A DNA stretch of 53,027 bases from Treponema sp. (GCA_017617145.1 JAFZWX010000115.1:1-53027); one strand, 5' to 3'. Shown: positions 33,464 to 42,985, numbered from the stretch's first letter. Notes: generated by a model not told the origin, from the sequence alone. A program made the numbers and translations.

Positions 33464-34822
33464 TTATAATTCTTTTTCATCCCTTGTAATATCTTTCAAC
33501 CAGCCTTTTTTAAAATAGTGTCTGATAACAAAAGGCATCTTTTCAAACTCGTCCAAATACAAAATAAAATATACCCACAGTGGAGGAAGTTTGAAAACAA
33601 AGGCGGCAAGCAGGCCAAGAGGGACTGATACACACCACATGTTAATGCAATCGGCAACAAAACCAAAACGGGAATCGCCGCCGGCACGGAAAATTCCGCA
33701 GATTAAAACTGTATTTGTAGCGGCACCTATAATTGAATAGGTGTTTATAAACAAAATAACATTGCGGTAATGAGCGGCTGTTTCATTAAGGTTTGCAATA
33801 TACGGAAGCACCGGATACAGACACATGATAAGCACTGCTCCAAATACGCCCGAAAGGATTGTGACTCTTGCAAGGCGGCTGGCATTTCGTTCGGCAAGGC
33901 CCATGTCGCCAGAACCTATGTTTTTTCCTACAACTATTGCACCACCATAAGCAAGTCCAAAGCATAGAACACAACCAAGCTGGCGCACAGTTCCAACAAC
34001 AGAGTTAGCTGCAACTATGTCTTCGCCAAGGTGACCAAGAATTACAGAATACATTGCAAACGCGGCACCCCAGACAAGCTCGTTTCCAACAGCAGGAAGT
34101 GAATAATGGAAAAAATCCTTTGTGAGCACCTTACTTCTTCTAAAGGCACAAAGAACAGAAAAATGAACATCCTTTTGCATATGCGCATACACAAGACAGA
34201 TTGTCATTTCTATAAAACGCGCAATGGAAGTTGCAATTCCAACGCCTAGAATGCCAAGCTTTGGAGCACCAAACAATCCGAAAATAAAAGTGGCGTTCAG
34301 TCCTATGTTCAAAATCAAAGATGTAGAGGATGCAACTGTTACTATTTTTACGCGTTCAATACTCTTAAATGCCGCCTGGAACATCTGCGAAAAAGAAAGG
34401 CAAACATAAGAAACACTAACCGCACGCAAATACCGGCAGCCTTCGGCAATAAGTGCTTCGTCTTTTGTAAAAATAAGCATGAGTATGCGCGGATATATAG
34501 CCGCAACAAGTGCAACTGCAATTTCTACCGAGCAGCAGATTCTTAAACCAATTCCAAGCAGAGTTTTAATAGATTCTGTATCTTTTTTACCCCAGTATTG
34601 TGCACTAAGCATTATAAGACCGGAAGAAAGACCAGTTGAAACCATGAAGAGAATAAAAGCAACGTTTCCTGCCAAAGAAGAAGCGGCAATTGCAGTCTGA
34701 CTAATGTAACCGAGCATAATAACATCGGCAGAGTTAACGGCTGCAGAAATGAGATTTTGAATTGCCATTGGCTGTACAACATTGCGTAAATCTTTATAAA
34801 AGGCCTTTGATTCGTCTGACAT
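33464..34822 (-). CDS. MATE family efflux transporter
   Basis: 452 aa from the ATG at 34822; the 12-codon extension is not used. Twelve membrane helices in two halves. MATE features: PMAIQNLISAAVNSADVIML at the start, SAQYWGKKDTESIKTLLGI in the first half and GNELVWGAAFAMYSVILGHL in the second. MATE pumps use Na+ or H+ to export cationic drugs or metabolites. Divergent from the LacI/GGDEF gene, 65 bp apart; no convincing promoter is seen for this direction. Confidence 0.92.
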   Translation of the reverse strand: MSDESKAFYKDLRNVVQPMAIQNLISAAVNSADVIMLGYISQTAIAASSLAGNVAFILFMVSTGLSSGLIMLSAQYWGKKDTESIKTLLGIGLRICCSVEIAVALVAAIYPRILMLIFTKDEALIAEGCRYLRAVSVSYVCLSFSQMFQAAFKSIERVKIVTVASSTSLILNIGLNATFIFGLFGAPKLGILGVGIATSIARFIEMTICLVYAHMQKDVHFSVLCAFRRSKVLTKDFFHYSLPAVGNELVWGAAFAMYSVILGHLGEDIVAANSVVGTVRQLGCVLCFGLAYGGAIVVGKNIGSGDMGLAERNASRLARVTILSGVFGAVLIMCLYPVLPYIANLNETAAHYRNVILFINTYSIIGAATNTVLICGIFRAGGDSRFGFVADCINMWCVSVPLGLLAAFVFKLPPLWVYFILYLDEFEKMPFVIRHYFKKGWLKDITRDEKEL

Positions 34823-34851
34823 AAATAAAAGTCTATCAGAGAAAAATCTTA

Positions 34852-34881
34852 TTGGCAATATTTGGATTTATAATATATAAT
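34852..34881 (+). promoter_or_regulatory. Predicted leaderless promoter of the LacI-type/GGDEF gene
   Basis: TTGGCA (34852-34857), spacer 18, TATAAT (34876-34881), then exactly 6 nt to the ATG at 34888; the hexamer AGAAGA is not a Shine-Dalgarno. Confidence 0.6.
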
Positions 34882-34887
34882 AGAAGA

Positions 34888-36870
34888 ATGAAAAAAATTG
34901 GTGTTCTTGTCCATGCTCTGACTGTTGAATATGCACTTGAAGTTTTAAACGGCATATTTGCATTTTTTAAGGACAAGGACGATGTTCAGTTTTTCGTGGC
35001 ACAAACAAAGGACCCAAAGACGGATTCCGGCATTTACGAATATCAAAGCTGGAACGGCTTAAGTCTGCTTTTTTCTACAGACATTGACCTTATAATTGTA
35101 ATAACCGGTTCTTATTCTTCTACAATTTCTACACCAAATCTTGCAAAACTTCTTAAAAAATATAAAAAAAAACCAATTATTTCTATTGGTGCAAATTTAG
35201 GAATACCCGATTCTTACTACATAGAAACAGAATGTCAGACAGCCTACTACAATGCGGTTGATCATCTTAAAAACAAGCATGGCTGCAAAAAAATTGCTTT
35301 TATGTCTGCAAACAGAACAGGCTCAAAAGAATCGTTAATGCGTTTTGATGCCTACAAAAAAGCAATCCGTAAGCACAAACTTGTATTTAATGAAAACCTG
35401 CTCTTTGACGGAGATTTTGCATTGCACCGTGCAAGAGAAGTAATGGCAAAAAAATATCCTAAAAAAGAAAGCCTGAACTTTGATGCAATTTTGTGTGCCA
35501 ACGACCTTATGGCACTTGGATGCCAGCAGTATTTTATGAGCATTGGTGTAAAGGTTCCGGAAGAATTAAAAATTATTGGCTTTGATGATTCAACTTATGC
35601 AGCTCAATCTCATCCACGACTTTCTACAATGAGTCAAGGTATTTTTGAGCAGGGACGACTTGGTGCAGAACTTGCCTACAGAAAACTCAACGGGGAAGAT
35701 ATTCCTACTGTTTCATATATTCCTGTTGTACCGTTATACAAGCAATCGTGCGGTTGTGTTCCGCTTGACAATAATGATGATATCTACAGAGATTCCGAAG
35801 ACAAACTTGTTCATGCAGGTGCCATGGCAAACGGAATTCAAAAGATGACAGGCCAGTTCTTTAACATGCATACTTCCATTGAAAGTCTTTACCGCCTGCT
35901 TGATCTTTCTCAAACTACAGAAACCCTGCATCATTTTGCAAACACACTTGATAAAATTCTTTTAGCACTAGATATTCCTGCCTGCTTTGTATGCTTTTAT
36001 AAAAAACCAATTATGCTCGATAAGGGAAAGGAATTTGTTCTTCCGCATAATGCAGCAGTTTTGATAATGCTCGATACAGAAAGAAGAATCCGTCATTATG
36101 ATCCGGGAATTGAATTTAATCCATGCAAAAATCCGTTTCCGCCGGAATACTTTACCGATTTTCCAGGTTCATTTATGATTCATCCGTTGTTCTCGGGTAG
36201 AAAGAATTACGGATATATTGTTTGTAAAATCAAAACTCCAAATTATGCAATGCACAGTGTAAGCATGAAGATTCTTATAAATGCTGTTGCAAGCAACTAT
36301 GAATATACGCGTTCGCTTACAAGAACAAAATCTCTTTCAAAGCTTAATTCTTCTTTGCAGCAGAGTAATTCTACTCTTGATTTACAGTCAAAGACAGATG
36401 AGCTTACAAAGATTCTAAACCGCCGAGGCTTTATGGAGCTTGGTCAAAAAACTATTGATCTTGCAATGGATGTTGAAAGTCATGGTGTAATTTTCTTTGC
36501 CGACCTGGATGGGCTTAAAAAAATAAACGACACCTACGGGCACGACATGGGTGATGAGGCAATAAAGGCAGCAGCTGAAGTTCTTTCACACGCACTTCGT
36601 TCAAGCGATACAGTAGGACGTCTTAGTGGTGATGAATTTGCCGCAATTGCAGTTGGAATGAAACTTTCACATGAAGCAAAGTTCAGAGAAAAAATAAAAG
36701 ATTTATGTGCAATCATTTCTAAAGACAGAAATTTTCCGTTTAAGCTTTCAATGAGTCTTGGAGCAATTGAATTCAATAAAGACAAACAAGAAACTTCTCT
36801 TACCGATTTACTTGCCCTTGCCGACGACAAACTGTACATTGAAAAAAATAAGAAACATGGAAGGAAATAG
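34888..36870 (+). CDS. LacI-type sugar-binding domain fused to GGDEF diguanylate cyclase
   Basis: 660 aa, no signal peptide and no membrane helix. Residues 1-295 look like the periplasmic-binding fold of LacI-type regulators without the DNA-binding part (GVLVHALTVEYALEVLNGIF; FDAILCANDLMALGCQQYF; IIGFDDSTYAAQSHPRLSTM; HLKNKHGCKKIAFMSA). Residues about 300-480 form a helical and GAF-like linker. The C-terminus is a GGDEF domain with DELTKILNRRGF, FADLDGLKKINDTYGHDMGD and RLSGDEF, so the active-site SGDEF is intact. The inhibitory I-site RSSD is five residues upstream. A cytosolic sensor that makes c-di-GMP in response to a sugar or similar solute is likely. A BMP-type binding protein and an HD-GYP protein follow on the other strand. 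Confidence 0.9.
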   Translation: MKKIGVLVHALTVEYALEVLNGIFAFFKDKDDVQFFVAQTKDPKTDSGIYEYQSWNGLSLLFSTDIDLIIVITGSYSSTISTPNLAKLLKKYKKKPIISIGANLGIPDSYYIETECQTAYYNAVDHLKNKHGCKKIAFMSANRTGSKESLMRFDAYKKAIRKHKLVFNENLLFDGDFALHRAREVMAKKYPKKESLNFDAILCANDLMALGCQQYFMSIGVKVPEELKIIGFDDSTYAAQSHPRLSTMSQGIFEQGRLGAELAYRKLNGEDIPTVSYIPVVPLYKQSCGCVPLDNNDDIYRDSEDKLVHAGAMANGIQKMTGQFFNMHTSIESLYRLLDLSQTTETLHHFANTLDKILLALDIPACFVCFYKKPIMLDKGKEFVLPHNAAVLIMLDTERRIRHYDPGIEFNPCKNPFPPEYFTDFPGSFMIHPLFSGRKNYGYIVCKIKTPNYAMHSVSMKILINAVASNYEYTRSLTRTKSLSKLNSSLQQSNSTLDLQSKTDELTKILNRRGFMELGQKTIDLAMDVESHGVIFFADLDGLKKINDTYGHDMGDEAIKAAAEVLSHALRSSDTVGRLSGDEFAAIAVGMKLSHEAKFREKIKDLCAIISKDRNFPFKLSMSLGAIEFNKDKQETSLTDLLALADDKLYIEKNKKHGRK

Positions 36871-36893
36871 ATTGTCGGGTCGAGTCCGACAAT
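36870..36893. terminator. Palindromic repeat between convergent genes
   Basis: ATTGTCGG / CCGACAAT around GTCGAGT, directly after the cyclase stop codon. Same family as the repeat after the SPFH gene. Position suggests a stop for both genes, but there is no T-run. Confidence 0.45.
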
Positions 36894-36897
36894 GAAA

Positions 36898-38097
36898 CTA
36901 CTGCTCAATTGTAATGACATCCTGGAGTACATAGTTAAACGACGGTGCTGAGCGGTGCTGATTTTCGATAAACGGAGTATTAAGATTCCAGCCGTCATTA
37001 GTGTTATCGGGATTAATTCCTACATAATTTCCTTTGAAAATACTTCCACTCTTTAACTGCTTTTTTGCTGCCTCAATTTTTTCTTCTGTTTCGGGAGCAA
37101 GAATCAAATCGTTAAGACCAATTATTTCTACCCAGCCGTTTTGAATACCAGCTCCTATATCATTTCCGTAAACATTGCCCTTTACTACAGATTCAATTGA
37201 TTTTTCTTTTAGAATAGCATCGCACGCCCCAAGAATATAATGACTCCAGTTTATTCTGGAAGAAACAAGCGAGGTTGTAGGAGCAACATCTATCATGCTC
37301 TGATTGTAGCCAACATGATAAACTGTCATTCCACGGTTCATAGCTGCTTCTTCGCAGGCAATTGCAGGACCAGTTGTATCTGAATGCTGAGAAATAATTA
37401 CACAACCTTCGTCTATGAGCTTTTCGGCATATTGTTTTTCAATATAATAATTATCCCAGGTTTGAGTGTACATAACAGACATTACTACATCCGGCACAAT
37501 GCTTCTTACACCAAGGAAAAATGCTGTATAACCCGAAATAACTTCGGCAAAAGGAAAAGCGGCAACATAACCAATTTTTTCCTGAGCCGGCATAATCTGT
37601 CTTGTTTCTACAAGCTCCTTAAGCTTAAGCCCCGCAACAACACCCGAAATATAACGACCCTCGTAAATTGTTCCCATAAAGTTATGATAATTTGGAAGCA
37701 CAGGTTCTTCATTTGCAAGTATACCGGTTGCCTGACAGAATTGAATTTTTGGATAACGACGTGCATATTCTTTTACAAACTGCTCGTAACCAAAGCTTGT
37801 TGTAAAAATAATATTACAGTTTTCGTTTATTAAAGCTTCAACAGCTTTTGAAAAATCTTCTTCGGTTTCGGGAACATTAAATTTTGCAGCTGTTTGTACT
37901 TTATCTTCAAACTGTTCTTCAAGTTCTTTTTGGCTTATATAAAAGTTATAGGTATAAGCAGTGCTTGTATCGCCAATATAAATAAAGCCTGCTTTTATCG
38001 TTTTATCAGGATAATCATTTGCAATAACGCGAAAGCTCAGATAAAAAACTGCAACAACAAAAATAGAAGTTAAGGCTGTAAGAATATATTTTTTCAT
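36898..38097 (-). CDS. BMP family (basic membrane protein/PnrA-like) solute-binding protein
   Basis: 399 aa from the ATG at 38097, one base after the HD-GYP stop. An N-terminal membrane helix (YILTALTSIFVVAVFYLSF) without a lipobox cysteine; it may remain a membrane anchor. The body follows the BMP fold: KAGFIYIGDTSTAYTYNFYI, NCNIIFTTSFGYEQFVKEYA, PNYHNFMGTIYEGRYISGVV, KIGYVAAFPFAEVISGYTAF and DEGCVIISQHSDTTGPAIAC. Relatives bind purine nucleosides. No ABC transporter permease or ATPase is adjacent, so it probably serves as ligand receptor for the co-encoded HD-GYP protein rather than for transport. This is inference from gene order. Confidence 0.85.
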   Translation of the reverse strand: MKKYILTALTSIFVVAVFYLSFRVIANDYPDKTIKAGFIYIGDTSTAYTYNFYISQKELEEQFEDKVQTAAKFNVPETEEDFSKAVEALINENCNIIFTTSFGYEQFVKEYARRYPKIQFCQATGILANEEPVLPNYHNFMGTIYEGRYISGVVAGLKLKELVETRQIMPAQEKIGYVAAFPFAEVISGYTAFFLGVRSIVPDVVMSVMYTQTWDNYYIEKQYAEKLIDEGCVIISQHSDTTGPAIACEEAAMNRGMTVYHVGYNQSMIDVAPTTSLVSSRINWSHYILGACDAILKEKSIESVVKGNVYGNDIGAGIQNGWVEIIGLNDLILAPETEEKIEAAKKQLKSGSIFKGNYVGINPDNTNDGWNLNTPFIENQHRSAPSFNYVLQDVITIEQ

Positions 38098-38098
38098 T

Positions 38099-41000
38099 TT
38101 ATGCTTCCACCTCATCAGTATTTGGATTAACTGCCATACTGCGTTTCTGAATATCATCAAGATTAAGGGTGCCGGAATCTATAAGTTCCAGAAGAATATC
38201 AACGAGTCCCGGATCAAACTGAGTTCCTCTGCAGCGTTTTAATTCTGAAATAACCTTTTCCATTGGAAGTGCCTTGCGGTAAATACGGTCGGCAGTCATT
38301 GCATCAAAGGCATCGGCAATTCCAATAATTCGGGCAGTTAAAGGAATTTCTTCACCTTTAAGACCTTCTACATAACCTTCACCATCGTATCGTTCGTGAT
38401 GATATCTTGCACCATCGGCTACATTTTTGATAATAGAAAAATCCTTTAAAATTTCACTTCCTATTAAAACGTGCGAGCGCATAGTTTTAAACTCATCATC
38501 AGTAAGTTTAGCAGGCTTGTTCAAAATAGTATCTGGTACACCGATTTTTCCAATATCATGAAGAAGACCAATTTTTCTGATGTTTTCAAGCTCATCTTCT
38601 GTAAAACCAAGCTCTCGTGCAATCATAACAGCATATTCAGCAACACGGAAGGAGTGACGGCCTGTACGCATATCTCGGGCTTCAACAGCATTGGCAATAG
38701 CAAAAATTGTTTCGTTACCTATGCGAACCTGATTTTTAATAGTTTCAAGCTCTTTTTGCTGCTGCATTATATGGCGATTCTGAATTGTCGAAGTTGTAAA
38801 CCAGGTTATCCAGGCAATAAATACAACAAAAACGGTGATTGTATAAAACATGAACCACCAGTTGTCATAAATGCGGTAGGTCTTCTTTATAGTGTAACTT
38901 GTTTTTTCAAGAATACTTTTTCCTTTACTGTCTAAAACTTCTATAGAAAAAACATGAGTTCCAGAGCTCAGATTATTATAAGTAAGACTTGTAATTTCAC
39001 TTTGAAGCATTACATTTGGATTCTCATCTACTCCCTCAAAATAAAGTCGTATATATGGATTATTTATAGAATAATTGATGATTTCGGGTTCAATTTCTAT
39101 AACATTGGCATCGGCAGGAATAACGAACGGAGAATCCTTTTGAATTACATGATGCTTTCCGTCAATAACAATATTTTTCAGCTGCATACGATAAGAACGC
39201 TCTGTTTTATTGTAGGTATAAAGATTCAGATAGCTCGCACCTGTATCGCAGGAAATATAAAGATTGCCGTTTTCATCAAGATAATTCCAGGAATTAGCAG
39301 TAAGCGAAGAAAGCAAACCCTTACGGATATCTAAAAGCTCATAATCAGGTTTTTCACCCGAAACAAGCTGATCACGATTTACTACATAAATACCTGCACT
39401 ACCAAGAACAAAAACATTGTTATCTTCGTGGATTACTAAATCATAGTTATTTGCATAAGGAAAATTATCAAGAACTTTTATGGAATAATCTGTTTCCCTA
39501 TGTTCTTCTGCAGAAAGCTTTTCTATATAGCAAAGACCGTTACTTGTCACAACAAAGGAATTTCCTGTAAACTCACCATATTTTTTATCGTTGATTGTTC
39601 TAAGAATAATATTTGAGCTTAATCCGTCTGTTTTTTTAAGCAGTCGTTCAATTTTTTTATTGCGGATAACTGCTATACCACCACCGTCTGTACCGGCAAA
39701 AAGAGTTCCGTCTGTAGTCTGGCTCAAGGTTAAAACAATAGGATTTTCAAAACCATCTGCAGAAGTAAGCGCACCTGTTATTTCATTGTTTTTTATAAAA
39801 ATAACTCCGTTGTTTCCGCCGGCTGCAATTGTACCGTCGTCCATTTGAATTGCAACACGCATATGACCGTCTGCAAACTGCTGAATTTCTTCTTCAGGTG
39901 AAACACGTAAAAGGCCCTTACCCTTTGTACAAATCCACATATTGTTATCTTTGTCTACAAAAAGACAGCGTATACGTGTATTTTTAAGATACTGGGTAAT
40001 TGCATTGCTTCCTGCAGTTTTAGTCTGGGCATTAATAACCGCAAGACCATTATCGGTTCCAAAGTAGAATTCGCCGTTGAACTTGTTGATTGTATTTACT
40101 ACTGCCTCTGAAAGTCCTGCAGAATGATAGATATCTACAAACGAAGATTCACACATTTTAAGCAAGCCAAGACGTGAAGAAGAAAACCACAAATTTCCCT
40201 GATAGTCTGTGGTCATGTTATCGATGGAATTATTAAAGGAACCTGTTTCAAGATCATACCATTTGTTTTCTTTAAAATATCCAGCTCCGTTATCGGCACA
40301 AAGGAATATTACATCGCGCTGAAATACTATTGATTGAATATGCTGCAGTTTACCACACGAAAGCTCATCTACTTTTGTGAGTATGCATTTGTTTGGAGTT
40401 ATCTTACCCACTGCAGCTACTAAATCGGTAACCTTGTAAACATAAATTTTATTTGATTCTGTTGCGGCATAAAGAAGTCCATCGGTAGAAAAGGCTGCTG
40501 TTGTAAACTTTTCTTTTTCATCAAAATCGCATGGAATATTGTCTACTCCTGCAATAAGATAAAGGGAACCACTTGAAGTTACAACTGCCACATGATTTTT
40601 AGTATCGGCGGAAACACGAACTGCGGCTTCAATTTCCGGGATTGTTTTTATAACATGAAGTCCGTCGGCAATAGAAACAACTGCCATTCCTGCCGAAGTT
40701 CCTACATAATAGTAAGAATCGTGGGCTCGGGTAATACAGCGGATTGCATCTGAAGGAAGTCCGTCTTTTTCCTGAAGAATATTTGAGATTTCTTCATTAA
40801 TCATTATTGAAAGACCGTTGTCGTTTGTACCAATAAAAAGGCGGCCTTCGTTATCTACATAAAGACATTTGATTGCTTTTACAGAAGGAATGTCATTAAT
40901 AAGACGAAAATCGCGGCCGTTGTGGCGGTAAAGACCTGCATAAGTTCCAACCCAGATTACACCGTCATTTGTAGAAACAATATCATTTGCCTCACCGCTT

Positions 41001-41713
41001 GGAAGTCCGTTTGTATTATTGTAAATTGTGCGCACATAGGAATTAAATTCCTGACTTTGAGCATTTGCTTTCTGATTACTAAACCCAAAAAGACCAAGAC
41101 CAATTAAAAGAATAACTGCACCTGTTTTTTTTGAAGTTTCTAAAGCTTTATGATTTTTTCCATTTGCAATAATCATTCTATACAAGCGTATGAATCCGAA
41201 CAACGCTAAAACAGTAATCAGTTTATCAATAAAATCAAGATAGAATTGACCGGCAAAAATGCGGATAACATAAGGAACATGCCATTTTTCAAGAAGCATA
41301 ATAAGGCCGTCGCCCCAGATATTTCCTATAGAACCTTCATAAAAAATAACATTAAGAACAACAGAAATTACAGAACTCACAAAACCAATAAGAACTGCAA
41401 GTGTGCAGGCCTTGTTTATTGTTTTCATCCAGCCGTGCTTAGCCATTTCGCCAAAAATCAAGGCAATAAAAACACTTGTAAGAGAATAAACAGCCGAAAC
41501 TGGATTTACAAAAGCATAAATCAGATTACCGGCAACGCCTACCAGACTACCGCAGACAGGACCCAGAGCATAGGCGGTTAAAAAGGTTCCAAAAGTATCA
41601 AGCCATAAAGGAAGTTGAAAATGACTTGCTATTAAGCTTCCAAAATAATTAATCAGAATGCAGCAAAGAGTGAGCAAAATTATTTGCCAGGACTTATATA
41701 TTTCTTTCTTCAT
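38099..41713 (-). CDS. HD-GYP c-di-GMP phosphodiesterase with ECF-S-like membrane domain, beta-propeller and Y_Y_Y domain
   Basis: 1204 aa. Residues about 8-200 are five or six membrane helices resembling ECF transporter substrate-binding subunits (LDTFGTFLTAYALGPVCGSL, VGVAGNLIYAFVNPVSAVYS). About 210-780 form a periplasmic beta-propeller of the two-component regulator type (GVIWVGTYAGLYRHN, GRLFIGTNDNGLSIM, GNLWFSSSRLGLLKM). About 800-925 form a Y_Y_Y domain (YSINNPYIRLYFEGVD, LTYNNLSSGTHVFSIEVLDS). A membrane helix is near 952-973, then HD-GYP to the end. The catalytic set is complete: LLHDIGKIG, HHERYDGEGYVEGLKG and IADAFDAMTADRIYR; only the Pro of the GYP motif is Val. Its start lies 20 bases inside the 7TM-PAS gene. 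Confidence 0.9.
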   Translation of the reverse strand: MKKEIYKSWQIILLTLCCILINYFGSLIASHFQLPLWLDTFGTFLTAYALGPVCGSLVGVAGNLIYAFVNPVSAVYSLTSVFIALIFGEMAKHGWMKTINKACTLAVLIGFVSSVISVVLNVIFYEGSIGNIWGDGLIMLLEKWHVPYVIRIFAGQFYLDFIDKLITVLALFGFIRLYRMIIANGKNHKALETSKKTGAVILLIGLGLFGFSNQKANAQSQEFNSYVRTIYNNTNGLPSGEANDIVSTNDGVIWVGTYAGLYRHNGRDFRLINDIPSVKAIKCLYVDNEGRLFIGTNDNGLSIMINEEISNILQEKDGLPSDAIRCITRAHDSYYYVGTSAGMAVVSIADGLHVIKTIPEIEAAVRVSADTKNHVAVVTSSGSLYLIAGVDNIPCDFDEKEKFTTAAFSTDGLLYAATESNKIYVYKVTDLVAAVGKITPNKCILTKVDELSCGKLQHIQSIVFQRDVIFLCADNGAGYFKENKWYDLETGSFNNSIDNMTTDYQGNLWFSSSRLGLLKMCESSFVDIYHSAGLSEAVVNTINKFNGEFYFGTDNGLAVINAQTKTAGSNAITQYLKNTRIRCLFVDKDNNMWICTKGKGLLRVSPEEEIQQFADGHMRVAIQMDDGTIAAGGNNGVIFIKNNEITGALTSADGFENPIVLTLSQTTDGTLFAGTDGGGIAVIRNKKIERLLKKTDGLSSNIILRTINDKKYGEFTGNSFVVTSNGLCYIEKLSAEEHRETDYSIKVLDNFPYANNYDLVIHEDNNVFVLGSAGIYVVNRDQLVSGEKPDYELLDIRKGLLSSLTANSWNYLDENGNLYISCDTGASYLNLYTYNKTERSYRMQLKNIVIDGKHHVIQKDSPFVIPADANVIEIEPEIINYSINNPYIRLYFEGVDENPNVMLQSEITSLTYNNLSSGTHVFSIEVLDSKGKSILEKTSYTIKKTYRIYDNWWFMFYTITVFVVFIAWITWFTTSTIQNRHIMQQQKELETIKNQVRIGNETIFAIANAVEARDMRTGRHSFRVAEYAVMIARELGFTEDELENIRKIGLLHDIGKIGVPDTILNKPAKLTDDEFKTMRSHVLIGSEILKDFSIIKNVADGARYHHERYDGEGYVEGLKGEEIPLTARIIGIADAFDAMTADRIYRKALPMEKVISELKRCRGTQFDPGLVDILLELIDSGTLNLDDIQKRSMAVNPNTDEVEA

Positions 41714-42740
41714 TATTTAATTCCTGTGTATTTGGCAGAATTGTACCTATAATACAATAGGGTTCGCCGGCATAATCAAGCTTTACGGAACTTTTTAATA
41801 TGTATGTTCTTTCGCTTGTATCATCCGGAAGTTTAAGCAGATAATCTTCTCCGTGTTTTGCTTTATTTAAAAGTCTCATTTGTTCAACATCAGATATTTG
41901 AAAAACTTCACGAACAGAAACCTTTTGAGCATCCTTAAGTTTAAGAAATTTTTGAGCACTTGGATTATATAAAGAAATTTCGCCTGTTTCTGAAAAAATA
42001 ATTATAGGAACATCTATCGAAGCAAAGATTCCTTCACTAACATTTTTAGCAGACATATTAAAGACAAGCCTTTGTTGAATTGCTCTGATCCACATAAAGA
42101 AATTAATTGACAAAGCAATGCAAAAGGAAGCAGTAGAATATATTTGTGAAGCGTTTTTAGCAAAAATATCGGGAAGTGTTGCAAAAAGAACAATGTAATT
42201 GACAATAATAATACTTACAATGGAACGTCGTTCTCTTTTTGTTCTTTTACTTTTATACCATTTTACAGAAAGGATCATCAACGCGGCACCTATGACACTT
42301 AAGAAAATATAGTGGAAAATATGGACAGAATGTTCAGCAACTTCCATTGTGTTATAAAAATCGTTACGAACATAATGAAGAACATCTTTTCCGCCATAAG
42401 CGGCCAGATCCAGAAAGCCCCACAGACTGGCAAAACCTGTGGAAATAATCAGAGGAACTCGTGGAGTATTAAGATCAAAAACTATATATGAAAATTCTGT
42501 AAGCAATAATCCTACGCAACCCCATAAACCAAAAAAACGAGGAATATAGGCTTTAGAAACATCCGGTATAATTCCCATAAGGCCATAACCAGCACAAATC
42601 ATCACAGAAAAAAAGATAAAAGAGGGTAAAAATTTCCATGATTTGGAAGAATTTCTTTCTTTGCACATTAAAGAAATTCCCCAGGCAAGCTCAAAAAAAG
42701 CCAGAGCAATTAGTATGATATTTATAAAGAATCCAAACAA
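41694..42740 (-). CDS. 7TM membrane sensor with PAS domain and no output domain
   Basis: 348 aa. The start codon is TTG at 42740 with GGAG 7 nt upstream. About seven helices occupy residues 1-230 (NIILIALAFFELAWGISLM, FLPSFIFFSVMICAGYGLMG, IVSIIIVNYIVLFATLPDI and others), in the style of the 7TM histidine-kinase sensors. A PAS domain follows (VPIIIFSETGEISLYNPSAQ, KFLKLKDAQKV, ILKSSVKLDYAGEPYCIIGT). The protein ends there: no kinase, GGDEF or HTH. It overlaps the HD-GYP gene by 20 bases, so the two are translationally coupled. The likely role is a membrane sensor that passes signals to its HD-GYP partner by contact. Confidence 0.75.
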   Translation of the reverse strand: MFGFFINIILIALAFFELAWGISLMCKERNSSKSWKFLPSFIFFSVMICAGYGLMGIIPDVSKAYIPRFFGLWGCVGLLLTEFSYIVFDLNTPRVPLIISTGFASLWGFLDLAAYGGKDVLHYVRNDFYNTMEVAEHSVHIFHYIFLSVIGAALMILSVKWYKSKRTKRERRSIVSIIIVNYIVLFATLPDIFAKNASQIYSTASFCIALSINFFMWIRAIQQRLVFNMSAKNVSEGIFASIDVPIIIFSETGEISLYNPSAQKFLKLKDAQKVSVREVFQISDVEQMRLLNKAKHGEDYLLKLPDDTSERTYILKSSVKLDYAGEPYCIIGTILPNTQELNNEERNI

Positions 42741-42850
42741 TTTTTAACTCCAAATATAATTATATATTTTATAGTAAAAAGATAAAATCGGCAATGATAA
42801 AATATTGGAACAAGTATAAAAAACTGCTCGCAGGAGAATGAATACAGGTG

Positions 42851-42985
42851 GAAAACAAAGTTGCTTCCGCTACGGTGCGTCTACAAACTACGGCGAAGCT
42901 TGTTAGGAAAAATATCCAACTCGCTTCGCTCGTCAAGCTTCGAAGTAGTTTGTAGCCACCCCTACGCTCACGCAGCTTTGTTTTC
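42851..42985. repeat. Large hairpin element, subfamily A (135 bp)
   Basis: Outer stem GAAAACAAAG / CTTTGTTTTC, inner arms CTACAAACTACGGCGAAGCT / AGCTTCGAAGTAGTTTGTAG, loop TTAGGAAAAATATCCAACTC. Nearly the same as 11536-11667, with several paired changes. The 337-base space between the 7TM-PAS gene and pepF holds this element, then (42990-43022) a TCATTGCGAGCGAAGC-type repeat, and no gene. Confidence 0.85.
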
